From: Antilocapra americana
Taxonomy: Eukaryota; Chordata; Mammalia; Artiodactyla; Antilocapridae
DNA length: 64,000 nucleotides
Assembly (NCBI GenBank): GCA_007570785.1
Contig: ML664159.1
Location: forward strand, 1,941,610-2,005,609
Direction of reading: 5' to 3'
Numbering within the stretch: position 1 is the first letter of the stretch; each line of letters opens with the position of its first letter. Positions 13,153 through 24,175 of the stretch are shown here, piece after piece. A program made the translations under genes and the position numbers. The notes under the pieces were generated by a model. That model was not told where the DNA came from. It ran no database searches and was given only the letters and a program-made list of their open reading frames with translations.

Positions 13153-13441
13153 GTTCAACTTCCTGGGATTCCGCTGGATGAAAACCATGATCCACACCAT
13201 CAAGATTAACGGAAGGAAAGATATTTTGCCCAACATCACTTTGGGCTATCAGATCTTTGATACCTGTTACACTGTCTCCGAATCTGTGGAAATGGCGTTG
13301 GTATTCCTTACAGGGCAGGAAGAAAACAAACCCAATTTTAGAAACAGCACTGGGGCAATACTGGCAGGAATTGTTGGAGCAGGTGGATCATCCTTGTCGG
13401 TTGCTGCTTCAAGAGCTCTAGGGTTGTATTACTTACCTCAG
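13153..13441 (+). pseudogene. V2R pseudogene exon 2: flytrap lobe 1
   Basis: It follows acceptor TTTCCTTTTCAG and ends at donor GTATTT (13442). The reading is G-FNFLGFRWMKTMIHTIK, then NITLGYQIFDTC, NFRNSTGAILAGIVGAGGSS and a final GLYYLPQ. The sequence up to the final Q is completely open in phase with exon 1, and ends in phase 0. The GAGGSS segment matches the loop after the first flytrap strand that lines the amino-acid pocket in class C receptors. The conserved cysteine of the IFDTC motif is kept. The last coding base is the g of the CAG codon spanning the boundary. Confidence 0.88.
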
Positions 13442-14650
13442 GTATTTCAGAATATTGTGCTGGGTACAAATTTATAAAGAAAAAAGCTATGTGAAACTGC
13501 AGCAAAGAGTAAGTAGGGTGCTCAGGTGAGGCTGGGATAAGTTGCAGACAAAGAGGCTGGTGGTGATGCTGATACAGTCTGCCCTCAGCAACTATGACTG
13601 GTGACTTCAGACTTTTCTACATCCCTTAGGATCCTGCCTTAGTATTGAGCTTGAGATTGTGACCCAGTGAGTTTTATGTTGACATCTCACTAAGCAGTAC
13701 TCTCTGAAGCACTAGGTGAAGTAGAGTAGGTGATGGAGAAATACTTGGATTGATAGATGGTATAAGAAATTCATTTTGGTTCTGGCCTGTATTAATATTT
13801 ATTAATCATGTTAATCCTTATTAACCATGACATTTTTTGTTCAAACACTAACACACTGAAAAGCGCTTGGGACTTTCACAAAAGAGAGTGTTGGTATTCT
13901 AATTTATAGATTATTTTTAATTCAGGGGCCAGTGACATATTTCAGCCTAAGAATAGATGCTATTAATATTAGGAAGAATGGGTAATTAAGAAAATATAAA
14001 TAAAGCTCTATGTTTATTTCCAGGGATGGATGGTTCACCAAAGTATCAAGTCAGGACTTGGCAATGTGAAGGCTGATTAGGCTTTTTTGTGTTACTGAAG
14101 TAATTGGAGAAGTTAAAATAATTTTTAAAATTAGCATTTACATAGTGTGTCTAATTAAGCTGCAAATATAGATGAGGGAGGAACAAGATGAGAGTGAGCA
14201 ATAGAACCAAGAAGAGAGGTCAGGTGACATCTTCAATGTGGGCTTCATGCAGCTCAGACAGACTGTGCTGCTGTGAGCTCTGCCTTCCTGCAAGTCCCGA
14301 CTGTGGTCCATGCCCCTTCTAGAAACCTCTAGAGAGATCTTCTCCTTTAAATCTTGTAGTAAATCTGCAAAACGGTAAAAGAAGTCTTGTACACAGTAAA
14401 CACTTTCACATGTATTGTCTCATTTAATGTACTGAGTAACCTTAGGATGTAGGTGTCATAACCCTGATTTTACTCATGGGGAGACTGAGGTTCAGAAGGT
14501 TTTAGTAATTTGATTATGTAGCCGGAATTCAAAATCAGGTGTCTCTACTTCCAAAATGATATTCTTCCCTATATATGGCTTCCATGATATCGGTGCTTGT
14601 GAGGCTGCATAGGAAAATGTAAAATTTAGCCAAGATGGAATAAGGCCCAG
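13442..14650. other. Intron 2, left part
   Basis: No coding signal. A decayed MIR-like phrase (CATTTAATGTACTGAGTAACC, ACTCATGGGGAGACTGAGG) lies at about 14420-14530; the rest is unassigned. Confidence 0.4.
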
Positions 14651-14651
14651 T

Positions 14652-16735
14652 TAGTCAGTTCAGTCACTCAGTCATGTCCAACTCTTTGTGACCTCATGGA
14701 CTGCAGCAAGCCAGGTGTTCCTGTTCATCACCAACTTCTGGAATTTGCTCAAACTCATGTCCTTTGAGTCAGTGATGCCATCCAACCACCTCATCTTCTG
14801 TCATTCCCTTTTCCTTCTGCCTTCAATCTTTCCCAGCATCAGGATCTTTTCAAATGACTCAGTTCTTCACATCAGGTGGCCAAAGTATTGGAGTTTCAGC
14901 TTTAGTATCAGTCCTTCCAATGAATATTTAGGACTGATTTCCTTTAGGATGGACTAGTTGGATCTCCTAGCAGTCCAAGGGACTCTCAAGAGTCTTCTCC
15001 ATCACCACAATTCAAAAGTATCAATTCTTTGGCACTCAGCTTTCTTTATAGTCCAACTCTCACATCCATACATGACTACTGGAAAAACCATAGCTTTGAC
15101 TAGATGGACCTTTGTTGGCAAAGTAATGTCTCTGCTTTTTAATATGCTGTCTAGGTTGCTCATAACTTTTCTTCCAAGGATCAAGTGTCTTTTAATTTCA
15201 TGGCTGCAGTCACCATCTGCAGTGATTTTGGAGTCCAAAAAATATAAAGGCAGCCACTGTTTCCCCATCTGTTTGACATAAAGTAATGGTACCGGATGCC
15301 ATGATCTTAGTTTTCTGAATGTTGAGTTTTAAGCCAACTTTTTCACTCTCCTCTTTCACTTTCATAAAGAGGTTCTTTAGTTCTTCTTCACTTTCTGCCA
15401 TAAGGGTGGTATCATCTGCATACCTGAGGTTATTGATATTTCTCTTGGCAATCTTGATTCTAGCTTATGCTTCATCCAGTCCAGCATTTCTCATGATGTA
15501 CTCTCCATATAAGTTAAATAAGCAGGGTGAAAATACACAACCTTGATGTACTCTTTCCTCAATTTGGAACTAGTCTGTTGTTCCATGTCCAGTTCTAACT
15601 GTTGATTCTTGACCTGCATACAGATTTCTCAGGAGGCAGGTCAAGTGGTCTGCTATTCCCATCTCTTTCAGAATTTTCCACAGTTTGTTGTGATCCATAC
15701 AGTCAAAGGCTTTGGCATAGTCAATAAAGCAGAAATAGATGTCTTTCTGGAACTCCGTTGCTTTTTCCATGGTCCAATGGGTGTTGGCAATTTGATCTCT
15801 GGTTCCTCTGCCTTTTCTAAATCCAGCTTGAACATCAAGAAGTTCAAGATTCACATCATGTTTAAGCCTGGCTTGGAGAATTTTGAGCATTACTTTACTA
15901 GTGTGTGAGATGAGTGCAACTGTGTGGTAGTTTGAGCATTCTTTGGCATTGCCTTTCTTAGGGATTGGAATGAAAGCTGACATTTTCCAGTCCTGTTGCC
16001 ACTGTTGGAGTTTTCCAAATTTGCTGACATGTTGAGTGCAGCACTTTCACAGCATCATCTTTTAGGATTTGAAATAGCTTAACTGGAATCCCATCACCTC
16101 CACTAGCTTTGTTCATAGTGATGCTTCCTAAGGCTCCCTTGACTTCACATTCCAGGATGTCTGGCTCTAGGTGAGTGATCACACCATAGTAGTTATTTGG
16201 GACATGAAGATCTTTTTTGTATAGTTCTGTGTATTCTTGCCACCTCCTCTTAACATCTTCTTCTTCTGTTAGGTCCATACTATTTCTGTCCCTTATTGTG
16301 CCCATCTTTGCATGAAATGTTCCCTTGATGTCTCTAATTTTCTTGAAGAGATCTCTAGTCTTTCCCATTCTATTGTTTTCCTCTATTTCTTTTCATTGAT
16401 CCCTGAGGAAGGCTTTCTTATCTCTCCTTGCTGTTCTGTGGAACTCTGCATTCAAATGGGTATATCTTTCCTTTTCTCCTTCACCTTTCGCTTCTCTTCT
16501 ATTCACAGCTATTTGTAAGGCCTCCTCAGACAGCCATTTTGCCTTTTTTGCAGTTTTTTTCCTTGGGGGTTGTCTTGATCCCTGCCTCCTGTACAGTGTC
16601 ACGAACCTCTGTCCATCGTTCCTCAGGCACTCTGTCTATCAGATTTAGTCCCTTGAATCTATTTGTCACTTCCTTTGTATAATCATTAGGGGATTTGATT
16701 TAGGTCATACCTGAATGGTCTAGTGGTTTTCCCTA
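14652..16735 (-). mobile_element. BovB LINE, 5'-truncated, antisense, in intron 2
   Basis: About 2.1 kb of the ruminant RTE-type retrotransposon, from its 3' end (GTTCAGTCACTCAGTC at the left) back into the region between endonuclease and reverse transcriptase. Minus-strand peptides are diagnostic: FIPIPKKGNAKECSNY, QAGFRKGRGTRDQIAN, FIDYAKAFDCMDHNKLWKIL (RT motif A), NNLRYADDTTLMAESE (catalytic YADD, codons near 15412-15423) and VVMYGCESWTIKKAE near the C-terminus. The frame is broken between about 15546 and 15570 and elsewhere, so no functional protein results. BovB entered ruminant ancestors by horizontal transfer (known for the family). Confidence 0.93.
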
Positions 16736-17194
16736 AAGTTAGGACAAAGCATAAAGAGAAAAATAGGAATAATTTGTCACTTATGAAAAAATTGGTCATC
16801 ATGGAGCTATGTAATTTTAGGAGGTCTTATTGGAGGTGATGCAGTAATAACGGGATGATGATGGGATGGGGAGAATGTGACATATCTTCTTACCTGCATA
16901 GTTGCTGAGGTTGAAGGGAAGGTATGTTTGTATGGAATGTACATAAGAGTGTCAGAAATTTATGGCACTGGCTACTCTACTTTCATTCTTAAATTCTCAC
17001 TGATGGAAAATTCACACAAGGACCACTGGCAAAAAATAGAAAGATAACTCATTTATCTAGGCAAGTGGCTATAAAATGAGGGCTTCTAGTAAGTTTGTTG
17101 GAGAATAAGACTTAAACTTGAGGTTGAAGTGAAGCTTCCTACCATCCTTCTCAATCTAAGTCTTGGGACTTACATACCCAGGAATCTTGGCAGA

Positions 17195-17312
17195 CAGAAA
17201 GAAGGAAAGACAAGAGAAAAAGAGGGAAACCAGTGATGATGGAGAGAGAGAAAAAAAGAGGGAACAGAGGGAGGGAAAGGGATGGAGGGAAGAAGGGAGG
17301 GAGAGAGGGAAA
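17195..17312 (+). repeat. Purine-rich GA/GGA tract
   Basis: Nearly pure A/G low-complexity sequence, e.g. GGAGAGAGAGAAAAAAAGAG and GAAGAAGGGAGGGAGAGAGG. The open frame over it (17163-17393) is a composition artefact. Confidence 0.85.
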
Positions 17313-17740
17313 TGCACCTGCCAAACAGACCGTGAGGCTACTTATTCCATCATCGGTATGGATGAGGATTTAGATCATAGAAACAGCACATAGAATCACA
17401 CACCTAGTCTCAAGAAAACATAGATGAAGGGGCTGAAGACCTTCCTTTCAATGGTGTGACCCCAAGTAGGAAAAGTAGCCCATTGGATGTCATCACCTTA
17501 ATAATTAGCCCCCTAACTTCTTGGGGTGAGGTGGGAAAAGGGACCTAAAGTGCTCCCTCTAACAGTCCCCACCCCCCTTAGAAAAGGGAGAGGAGCAGAA
17601 GTCCTTTTATCTTTGGAAGGATGTGAGAATAAAGAGAGAACTGTTAAGTTCCCTCCTTCCCAATACAAATACTAGGAGATGGTATAATTTGAGACTCGGC
17701 TATTACTTTCTAATAACTGCACGAATACTTTCATTCCCAG

Positions 17741-19040
17741 GTGGCCTATGCCTCTACCAGCTCACTTCTTAGTGACAAATACCAGTTTCCATCTTATCTT
17801 CACACAGTGGCCAGTGATAATATCCAGTCAGAGGCCATGGTACAACTTACCCAATATTTTGGTTGGGTCTGCATAGGCGCCATTGCAGATGATGATGATT
17901 ACAGAAAATATGGAATAAAAATTTTTAAGGAAAAACTGGAGAGTGTCGATCTCTGTGTTGCATTTTCTGAAACCATTCACAAAGTCTATTCTGATGAGAA
18001 AATGCAAAAAGCTGTTGATGCTATAAAGAAGTCCACTGCCCAAGTCATTGTGCTCTGTGCATCTGATATTGACCTAAGTCCTTTCACGCTGGAAATGGTT
18101 TACCATAACATAACTGACAGAACATGGATAGCAAGCGAAGCCTGGATCACCTCAGCCCTCATTGCACAGCCTGAATATTCCCCATTTTTTGGTGGAAGTA
18201 TTGGCTTTGCAATACCAAGAGCTTATATTCCAGGATTAAAAGAATTTCTTTATGATGTACATCCTGGCAAAGATCCTAATGATGTCCTGACCATTGAGTT
18301 TTGGCAAACTGCTTTTAACTGTACTTGGTCCAATAGTAGTGTTCTGTACAATACTGACCGTAGAGGGAATATGACTGGTAAAGAGGACTGATTATATGCC
18401 ATGTCTGATAAATTCTGTACTGGAGAGAAGTGTCAGGGAACGTTTGGCAGGAGGCTTCCTGAGTGCTGTTTCCTGATGTCCCTTACTAATCCCTGAATAT
18501 TCAGAGATGAGTGGAGAGGCATACCTCTCCCAGGGACAAAAGGAATGCATACATTCTTAAAGTAAAAGTAACTAATTATGGCCTTCCTCCCTTTCTGTTA
18601 TGGAAAACGAGTTTTACAACTGTCTCTTGAAGGTGGATTCTAGCTTTATGTTTCCTGGATGTGTTGTAAGATTCTTGGTCCTAAGACAGCATCTATATAT
18701 CGACATTACATTGAATAAATGCTTTTACTCCATCAGAGTCTTGGTCCCCATGTCTCTATTCATTTCTCTCTTTCTCTCCTTTCTCTCTTTCTTTATTTTC
18801 TTATCTTCAACTCTGTACCCCCAAGCCCCAGCCCATTAAAGGGCCATAACAGAGAAGAAATTGGAAGATCTTAAAAGTACCTATCGGAATGTGTCTTAGC
18901 TAAGAATTACAAACAATGTCAAATAAGCTGTGTATTCTATGGCATATTCCCTGGATCGTCTAAGCAGATGCAAAGAAGGATTTGGGCCATATATTCCAGG
19001 AAACAGCTGTGATTATATACCTGATTTTGAGTCTTGGCAG
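17741..19040 (+). pseudogene. V2R pseudogene exon 3, split by a solo LTR
   Basis: The largest flytrap exon begins after acceptor CATTCCCAG and ends FESWQ before donor GTAAGT (19041). The first 216 codons are open and contain QFPSYLHTVASDNIQSEAM, FGWVCIGAIADDDDY, RTWIASEAWITSALI and TIEFWQTAFNCTW. A TGA then occurs at 18389. A 421-bp LTR (18431-18851) lies exactly between codons, with GAGAAG duplicated on both sides. After it the frame resumes with KLEDLKSTY, a TAG at 18897 and a TAA at 18924, then AVYSMAYSLDRL. Without the LTR and one duplication copy the exon is 873 nt, a multiple of three. The TAG sits where relatives have CAG (Gln); this is inferred from family resemblance. Confidence 0.88.
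18431..18851 (+). mobile_element. Solo LTR of an endogenous retrovirus inside V2R exon 3
   Basis: The 421-bp segment begins TGTCAGGG and ends ACA, the TG...CA ends required for retroviral integration. It is flanked by an identical 6-bp duplication GAGAAG (18425-18430 and 18852-18857). It contains a polyadenylation signal AATAAA at 18714-18719 and a long CT-rich U5-like tract just after it (about 18760-18815). No gag, pol or env sequence and no second LTR are present, so this is a solo LTR left by recombination between two LTRs. A 6-bp target duplication is typical of class II (beta-like) elements. The + orientation is set by the AATAAA. I do not name the subfamily. The host reading frame continues undisturbed on either side, which fixes the boundaries exactly. 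Confidence 0.87.
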
Positions 19041-19182
19041 GTAAGTTGTTCATTTTACTTCATGAGTTTAATATGAAAAGCTTTCATACTATTAAAACCA
19101 TCGATCTGCTTTTGAATACTTCAGAGATGTGATTTTATCATTTGCTTACCCAAAAGAATTGCTTACTTATATTAACTAAATG

Positions 19183-19268
19183 GAGTAGGAAATGGCAACA
19201 TACCCCAGTATTCCTGGTGGGCTTCAGTCTATGGGGTCGCAAAGAGTCGGACACGACTGAGCATACAT
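19183..19268 (+). mobile_element. Bov-tA SINE fragment in intron 3
   Basis: Only pieces remain: GGAGTAGGAAATGGCAACAT, CCCCAGTATTCCTGG and GGGGTCGCAAAGAGTCGGAC, with an internal deletion between the second and third blocks. Confidence 0.8.
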
Positions 19269-21364
19269 GTTACATAAATGGGCATTTTAGAGACTCCATT
19301 TGTTAACAGAGTTATTATTATGTTTGTTGTGAATGATAGAAAACCCTCTAGAATAAGATAAGTTTTTACCCTTTACATGAATGAAGTTTAGAGATTAGCA
19401 TTCTGGGACTGAGAGTGACTTAGGGATCAAGGTTCTTTCTACCTTGTCATTTATTTCACCACTCTGAGTCTGTAGGCTCACCTTGTAATTCCATTGGCTA
19501 CTCAGGCTTCAGCCATCATGTCCACACTCTAACCAGCAGGAAGGAGAAGGGACAGACGTGTCTCCTTAAATGGAGACAAGTCTCTCCATTTAAGGGCATT
19601 TCCTGGAAATTATGTACAAACTAGGATCCAGTTATATCATCACACGTAGCTGCAAGGGCAACTGGAAGATACAGTCTTTGTGCAGTGTCAGAGGGGCCAG
19701 CTGAGGGCATGAAGGCCCGGAGGTGAACATTATTGGGACCATCTTGGAGATGGACTCTCACATCTTCTGTCTCAGGTCTGACGTCCCAGCAATTCATGTT
19801 GGGACACAGAAGCCGTAATAGTATTACCAAGATGCTAAGTCAGAGTACTTCTCTGCTAACACACTTCAGTATCTCCCTTCTCCTATAAAGGATAAAGCAT
19901 GAGCATCCCTGGTCTGAAACTGTCAGCCCCTACAATCTAGGCCGTCAACATCTCTTACTTACTGCTCCTTGCATGACCCTCATCACTTTTTTCTCCAGCA
20001 ATACCAAATTGCTTGTCCCAACAGAGTCCACAGTGGCTGGAACCACTGCATCTTCATTTGAACTTTCAAGTTGATCCCACAATGCACTTAATTTTGTGTC
20101 TTTTTAACCTCCACCAATCTGTGGCAGATCTTCATTCTTTCCTTGTTTATTTTAATGAACAGAATAGTTTCATAAATACTGGTTAGCTATTTATAAAATG
20201 TTTTTAAATTTACATTTGTCTAATTTCTTTCCTCATGATTACATTTAGGTTGTGCATTTTTGGCAAGACTACTGTAAAAGTGATACATATCCTTTTTTAT
20301 GTTTTATATAGGATGCCACTGTGTCTCATTAATGACACATTAATATCATTATATATTTGGTTGCTCAAAATTTCCCAGGTTTGACAACTGGGAGTCACTT
20401 TGAGTTGGCTCCTATTTCTTTTGGGCAAGTCACTGTAATTTCTGATTAATTTACTTTTTGGAATGCTAAGATATTGCGGGTTCATCTTGTATTTCTCTAC
20501 CCAGTCGTGTAGTAGTCATTTCTCCTGAGCCCTATTTACATTTACTGTAGAAGAGAATTAGAAATCAAGATCTGAGTAAGAACTAAGTTGTTCATAGTAC
20601 TGGGGAAATTGTGGTAAATTCAAAATGAGAAATTAACTTACACTAAAGGTTAAGTTATAGAAATTAAGTTATGCTATATGCTATGCTATTTTTCATTTTG
20701 AAAGAAATTCTCTGAGTACTTCTTTTTTTAAATAAAATGGATCCGTTTATATGGTAAACAACAACTCTTCATTATTTGATGATTTCAATATTACAATTTA
20801 AATTTTCTCAAAAAGCAACAAATATGTGTTAGGATTGCAGAGAAAAAAGCTTTTAGGAAGGGTCAAAGGACCACATAGTGTCAGGGTGAATGTTGATGGT
20901 TTAGTCCATGAACACATTCCCTGAATATTTAAGTTAAATCTCAAAAGCGAGACCTCGCAGTAGAAAGAGTTAATGGGCACATTTAAGAAAGTTTTATGAA
21001 TGCATCACAAAGTAAAAAATTGTGATTGATTTAAAACCAAAGTGATACTGTTTACTCTTGTAGTTTGTTTGACATTTCTAAATGCTTTTGCGTGCCTGGT
21101 GGTAGGGAACTCTGTCTTGCCATCCAATGAGGATAAACAGGTAGATTATGGAAAGATTGTAAGGTGTAGATTATGGATTGATTGAAAATTTCCTTGCTTA
21201 ACTCTTCTGAAGATTGGAAAAGAAAAACGAGTCTCTCCTCAATGGAACAGTCAAAAATGTCACCCTGTTGTGAACTCTGATGTAGTTGTCATGTTGATTG
21301 AGAACAGTGTATAGTTAAAGAGGAAGAGATAAAAGGGCAAATGTATGGTGATTATTGTAATACT
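19269..21364. other. Intron 3, central part
   Basis: No exon signal. A perfect 13-bp-arm inverted repeat lies at 19564-19595. Sequence around 19860-20100 (CTACAATCTAGGCC, CAATACCAAATTGCTTGTCC) looks like a decayed ancient LINE/MIR piece. Confidence 0.4.
19564..19595. repeat. Perfect inverted repeat (hairpin)
   Basis: Arms CCTTAAATGGAGA (19564-19576) and TCTCCATTTAAGG (19583-19595) are exact reverse complements around a 6-nt loop. Confidence 0.85.
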
Positions 21365-21373
21365 TCCCTTGGT

Positions 21374-21570
21374 GTGGGCTTCTCTGGTGGCTCAGCTGAT
21401 CAAGAATCCGCCTGCAATGCAGGAGACCTGGGTTTGATCCCTGGGTTGGGAAGATCCCCTGGAGAAGGAAAAGGCTACCCACTCCAGTATTCTGATCTGG
21501 AGAATTCCATGGATTGTATAGGTCATGGGGTCGCAAAGAGTCAGACATGACTGAGTGACTTTCACTACAC
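21374..21570 (+). mobile_element. Bov-tA SINE in intron 3
   Basis: Full copy: tRNA head GGCTTCTCTGGTGGCTCAGC, box B GGTTTGATCCCTGG and end GGTCGCAAAGAGTCAGACAT. Flanked by a 9-bp duplication TCCCTTGGT (21365-21373 and 21571-21579). Confidence 0.93.
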
Positions 21571-21579
21571 TCCCTTGGT

Positions 21580-22836
21580 ATACAGACTTATTAAAACCTT
21601 TCAGCTATATTACCTTAATCCCTATGACAGAGATAGGACAGGAATGGACTTTTCTTTCATGGACTGGAAAACTAATGCTTAGTTAGGATATATGATTCAT
21701 CCAAGCTTATGTCATTTGACAGAGCCAGAATATGACTCCAAATCATCATATACCACAATTCAGGCTCTTTGGGCTATGTTGCACATCTTTCTGGTTTGTG
21801 GAGAGTAGGGATTGGACTGAGCCCCTCTGGTTGCAAAACACAAGTCCAGCATGTGGACCTGACAAAAACCATGGGCACAGGATGTGTCTCAGCTCAGACT
21901 GGTTACCTTCGTACCACAGGACACATGCTCTTACCCCAGCTAAGGTTGCTGGTGGGAAGCAAGAGTACTAGAGGTATTATCTTGTTAGGGGCTCCTGTTC
22001 ACGTCATTCTGTAGGTGTACACTCAGCTCCATCTACTTTTGTACTCTTGGCAATGGCCTCTTTGGCACAGCCTTGTCTCATGTATTATTCCCTTGGCTTA
22101 GAATCTCCTTGATTCCCGTGTTTGTCAGGCAAATTGCTACTAATTTTTTAAAACCCATCTCAGAGGGCCACTTCCTGGGAAACCGCCTTGAATTTTTCTA
22201 AGGCAATTAGTTAGTCACTGCCTCATCTATGCCCTGATATACAGGGAAGGGGATCATGGTGGCAGGTCAGACTGGTACCTATTAGTGAAAAAATCCAAGA
22301 GGGAATAGTCTCTCTTCCCTAGGTATGTAGATATTAGGAAATATCAGACATCACTTTACCTTGGTCTAGATCAGTACTGGCCAATAGAAATTTAAAAGCC
22401 ACACAGGTAATTAAATAATTTTTTTAGTAACCAAATTAAAAAATAAAAAGGAACAGATGAAATTAAACATAACATATCTTATTTAATCCCCAATAATATT
22501 TTAACCTGTGGTCGTGATCATGGTAACATAATATAAAAATAATTTCTTGAAATTAGTAATGAGAGAAGTTACATTTCTTTGACCTAACTTTTTGCAGCCC
22601 AGTTTGTATTTTAGACTTAAAGCCCATCCTGATTTGGCCAGCCTCTTTTCAGGTTTCAATTGTCACATGTGGCTAGAAGCTGTTGTATTAGACAGCAAAG
22701 ATATAGAGAAGGAAAAAATTCAGTCCCATGAATTAGATACAAGTTTTGAGATTATTTTCATATAAAGCCTGTTTTCTAAGCAATGAAAGATTTACAAATT
22801 TTTTTCCCTCTGTTGTTTCTCTCCCTGTTTTACTAG
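21580..22836. other. Intron 3, right part
   Basis: No exon signal before the exon 4 acceptor. A weak sense L2-like phrase is at about 22120-22240 (AACCCATCTCAGAGGGCCAC). Confidence 0.35.
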
Positions 22837-23064
22837 CTAATGTACTATATGAAGACACTAAAGTTTACAACCCATAATGGAATGAGAATAGAAATTGATG
22901 ATAATGGAGATGTGACTGGATACTATGATATTCTAAATTGGCAATTAGATGATAATGGAGAGGTCACCTTTGTAAAGGTTGGAGAATATATAGTCACAGA
23001 CTCTAAATTTGAACTTGTGATGATTAAGAATGCAATAATATTTTGAAACACTGAATCATCAGAG
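22837..23064 (+). pseudogene. V2R pseudogene exon 4: end of flytrap domain
   Basis: Acceptor TTTTACTAG is followed by LMYYMKTLKFTTHNG, then DDNGDVTGYYDILNWQ and GEVTFVKVGEY, the standard last part of a class C flytrap. The exon is exactly 228 nt (76 codons) to donor GTTAGT (23065). One nonsense change is present: TGA at 23044 between IIF and NTESSE, where relatives carry tryptophan, so TGG to TGA is the likely change. The exon starts and ends in phase 0, matching exons 3 and 5. Confidence 0.87.
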
Positions 23065-23699
23065 GTTAGTTATTCTGATGTCTTACTTTTTTTACATATA
23101 TATATAGAGAATTGCATTTCTGTGTTATTTCAGATGCTATGGAATACCAGAAACCTAGAACTGACTATTCTAATTTTTCCAAATATAATGCATATCTTAT
23201 CTGTATAGATTCGGATCTTTTGAAAACCTTTTTTGGATTATAGTTTCAAATATTAGTTCTATGATTTTGTTTTTTTTTCCTCAAGTACTCCAAAATATTT
23301 GACTTACTTTGTCTCTCTTGCTTTCATTCATTTTGTCTGTATAATTTTTGCTTTTTTCTTTACCTCATCCTTATTCTCTTTATTATTTTCCTGCCTTTAT
23401 TTAGTGCTCCTTATTAACCTTTTATTCAAATATGTATTTTTTTTAACATCTTGTGACTTTCATCTTAATGTCTGAAATAGTTTTGGCTTTTCTTTAGTTT
23501 CTTTTCTGAGAGAAGTGAACCTTTTTCATTTCTTCCATTTGCAAATCCACTTATGTTTTAAACTTTAAAATATCTGATTTGAGATATTTTTTACATATCT
23601 CCAAGTGCTTTTCTGAGAATATTTAATTGAAGTACTAGGATATTTATTTAAACTATTATAGTATTCTTCTGCTTAATGGTTGTGTCTGTGTTTTAGAGG
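23065..23699. other. Intron 4, start
   Basis: T-rich sequence without coding signal; possibly very old antisense LINE, but not assignable. Confidence 0.35.
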
Positions 23700-24175
23700 G
23701 GAATTTTAGGAATATTTATTTTATTTTATTGAAGTATAGTTGGTTTACAATGTTGGGTTAATTTCTACTGTACAATAAAGTGACTTAGTTTTATATATAT
23801 ATACTTTTCTTTTCCATTACTGTTTCTCACAGGATATTGAATATAGTTCCTGTGCTATAAAGTAGAACCCTGTTTTTTATCCATTCTATATATAATAGTT
23901 TGCATCTGCTAGTCCCAAACTCCCAATCCTTCCTTCCTCCCCCCTCTCCCTCTTGGCACCACAAATCTGGTCTTTATATCTGTTTCATAGATATGTTTAT
24001 TTGTGTCATATTTTAGATTCCACATGTAAGTGATATCATATGGTATTTGTCTTTCTCTTTCTGCAATGAACATTCAGATGAATGTATCTTTTGAATTATG
24101 GTTTTCTCCAGGTATATGCCCAGGACTGGGATTGCAGGATCATATGGTAGCCCTATTTTTAGCTTTCTTAAAGTT
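23700..24175 (-). mobile_element. L1 LINE 3' end, antisense (copy 1)
   Basis: Begins with TTGAAGTATAGTTGGTTTAC and ends near GGATTGCAGGATCATATGGT, the reversed end of L1 ORF2. Much of the ORF2 end expected between the CATTCAG and GTATCTTTTG phrases is missing, so the copy carries an internal deletion. Confidence 0.8.

Noticed and set aside
14958..16682. Many open frames of 60-137 codons on both strands in this block
   Set aside because: The minus-strand ones are BovB retrotransposon protein pieces and the plus-strand ones are their antisense shadows; none is a host gene.
17163..17393. Highly charged 76-residue frame
   Set aside because: It is a translation of a GA-rich low-complexity tract with no homology expected.
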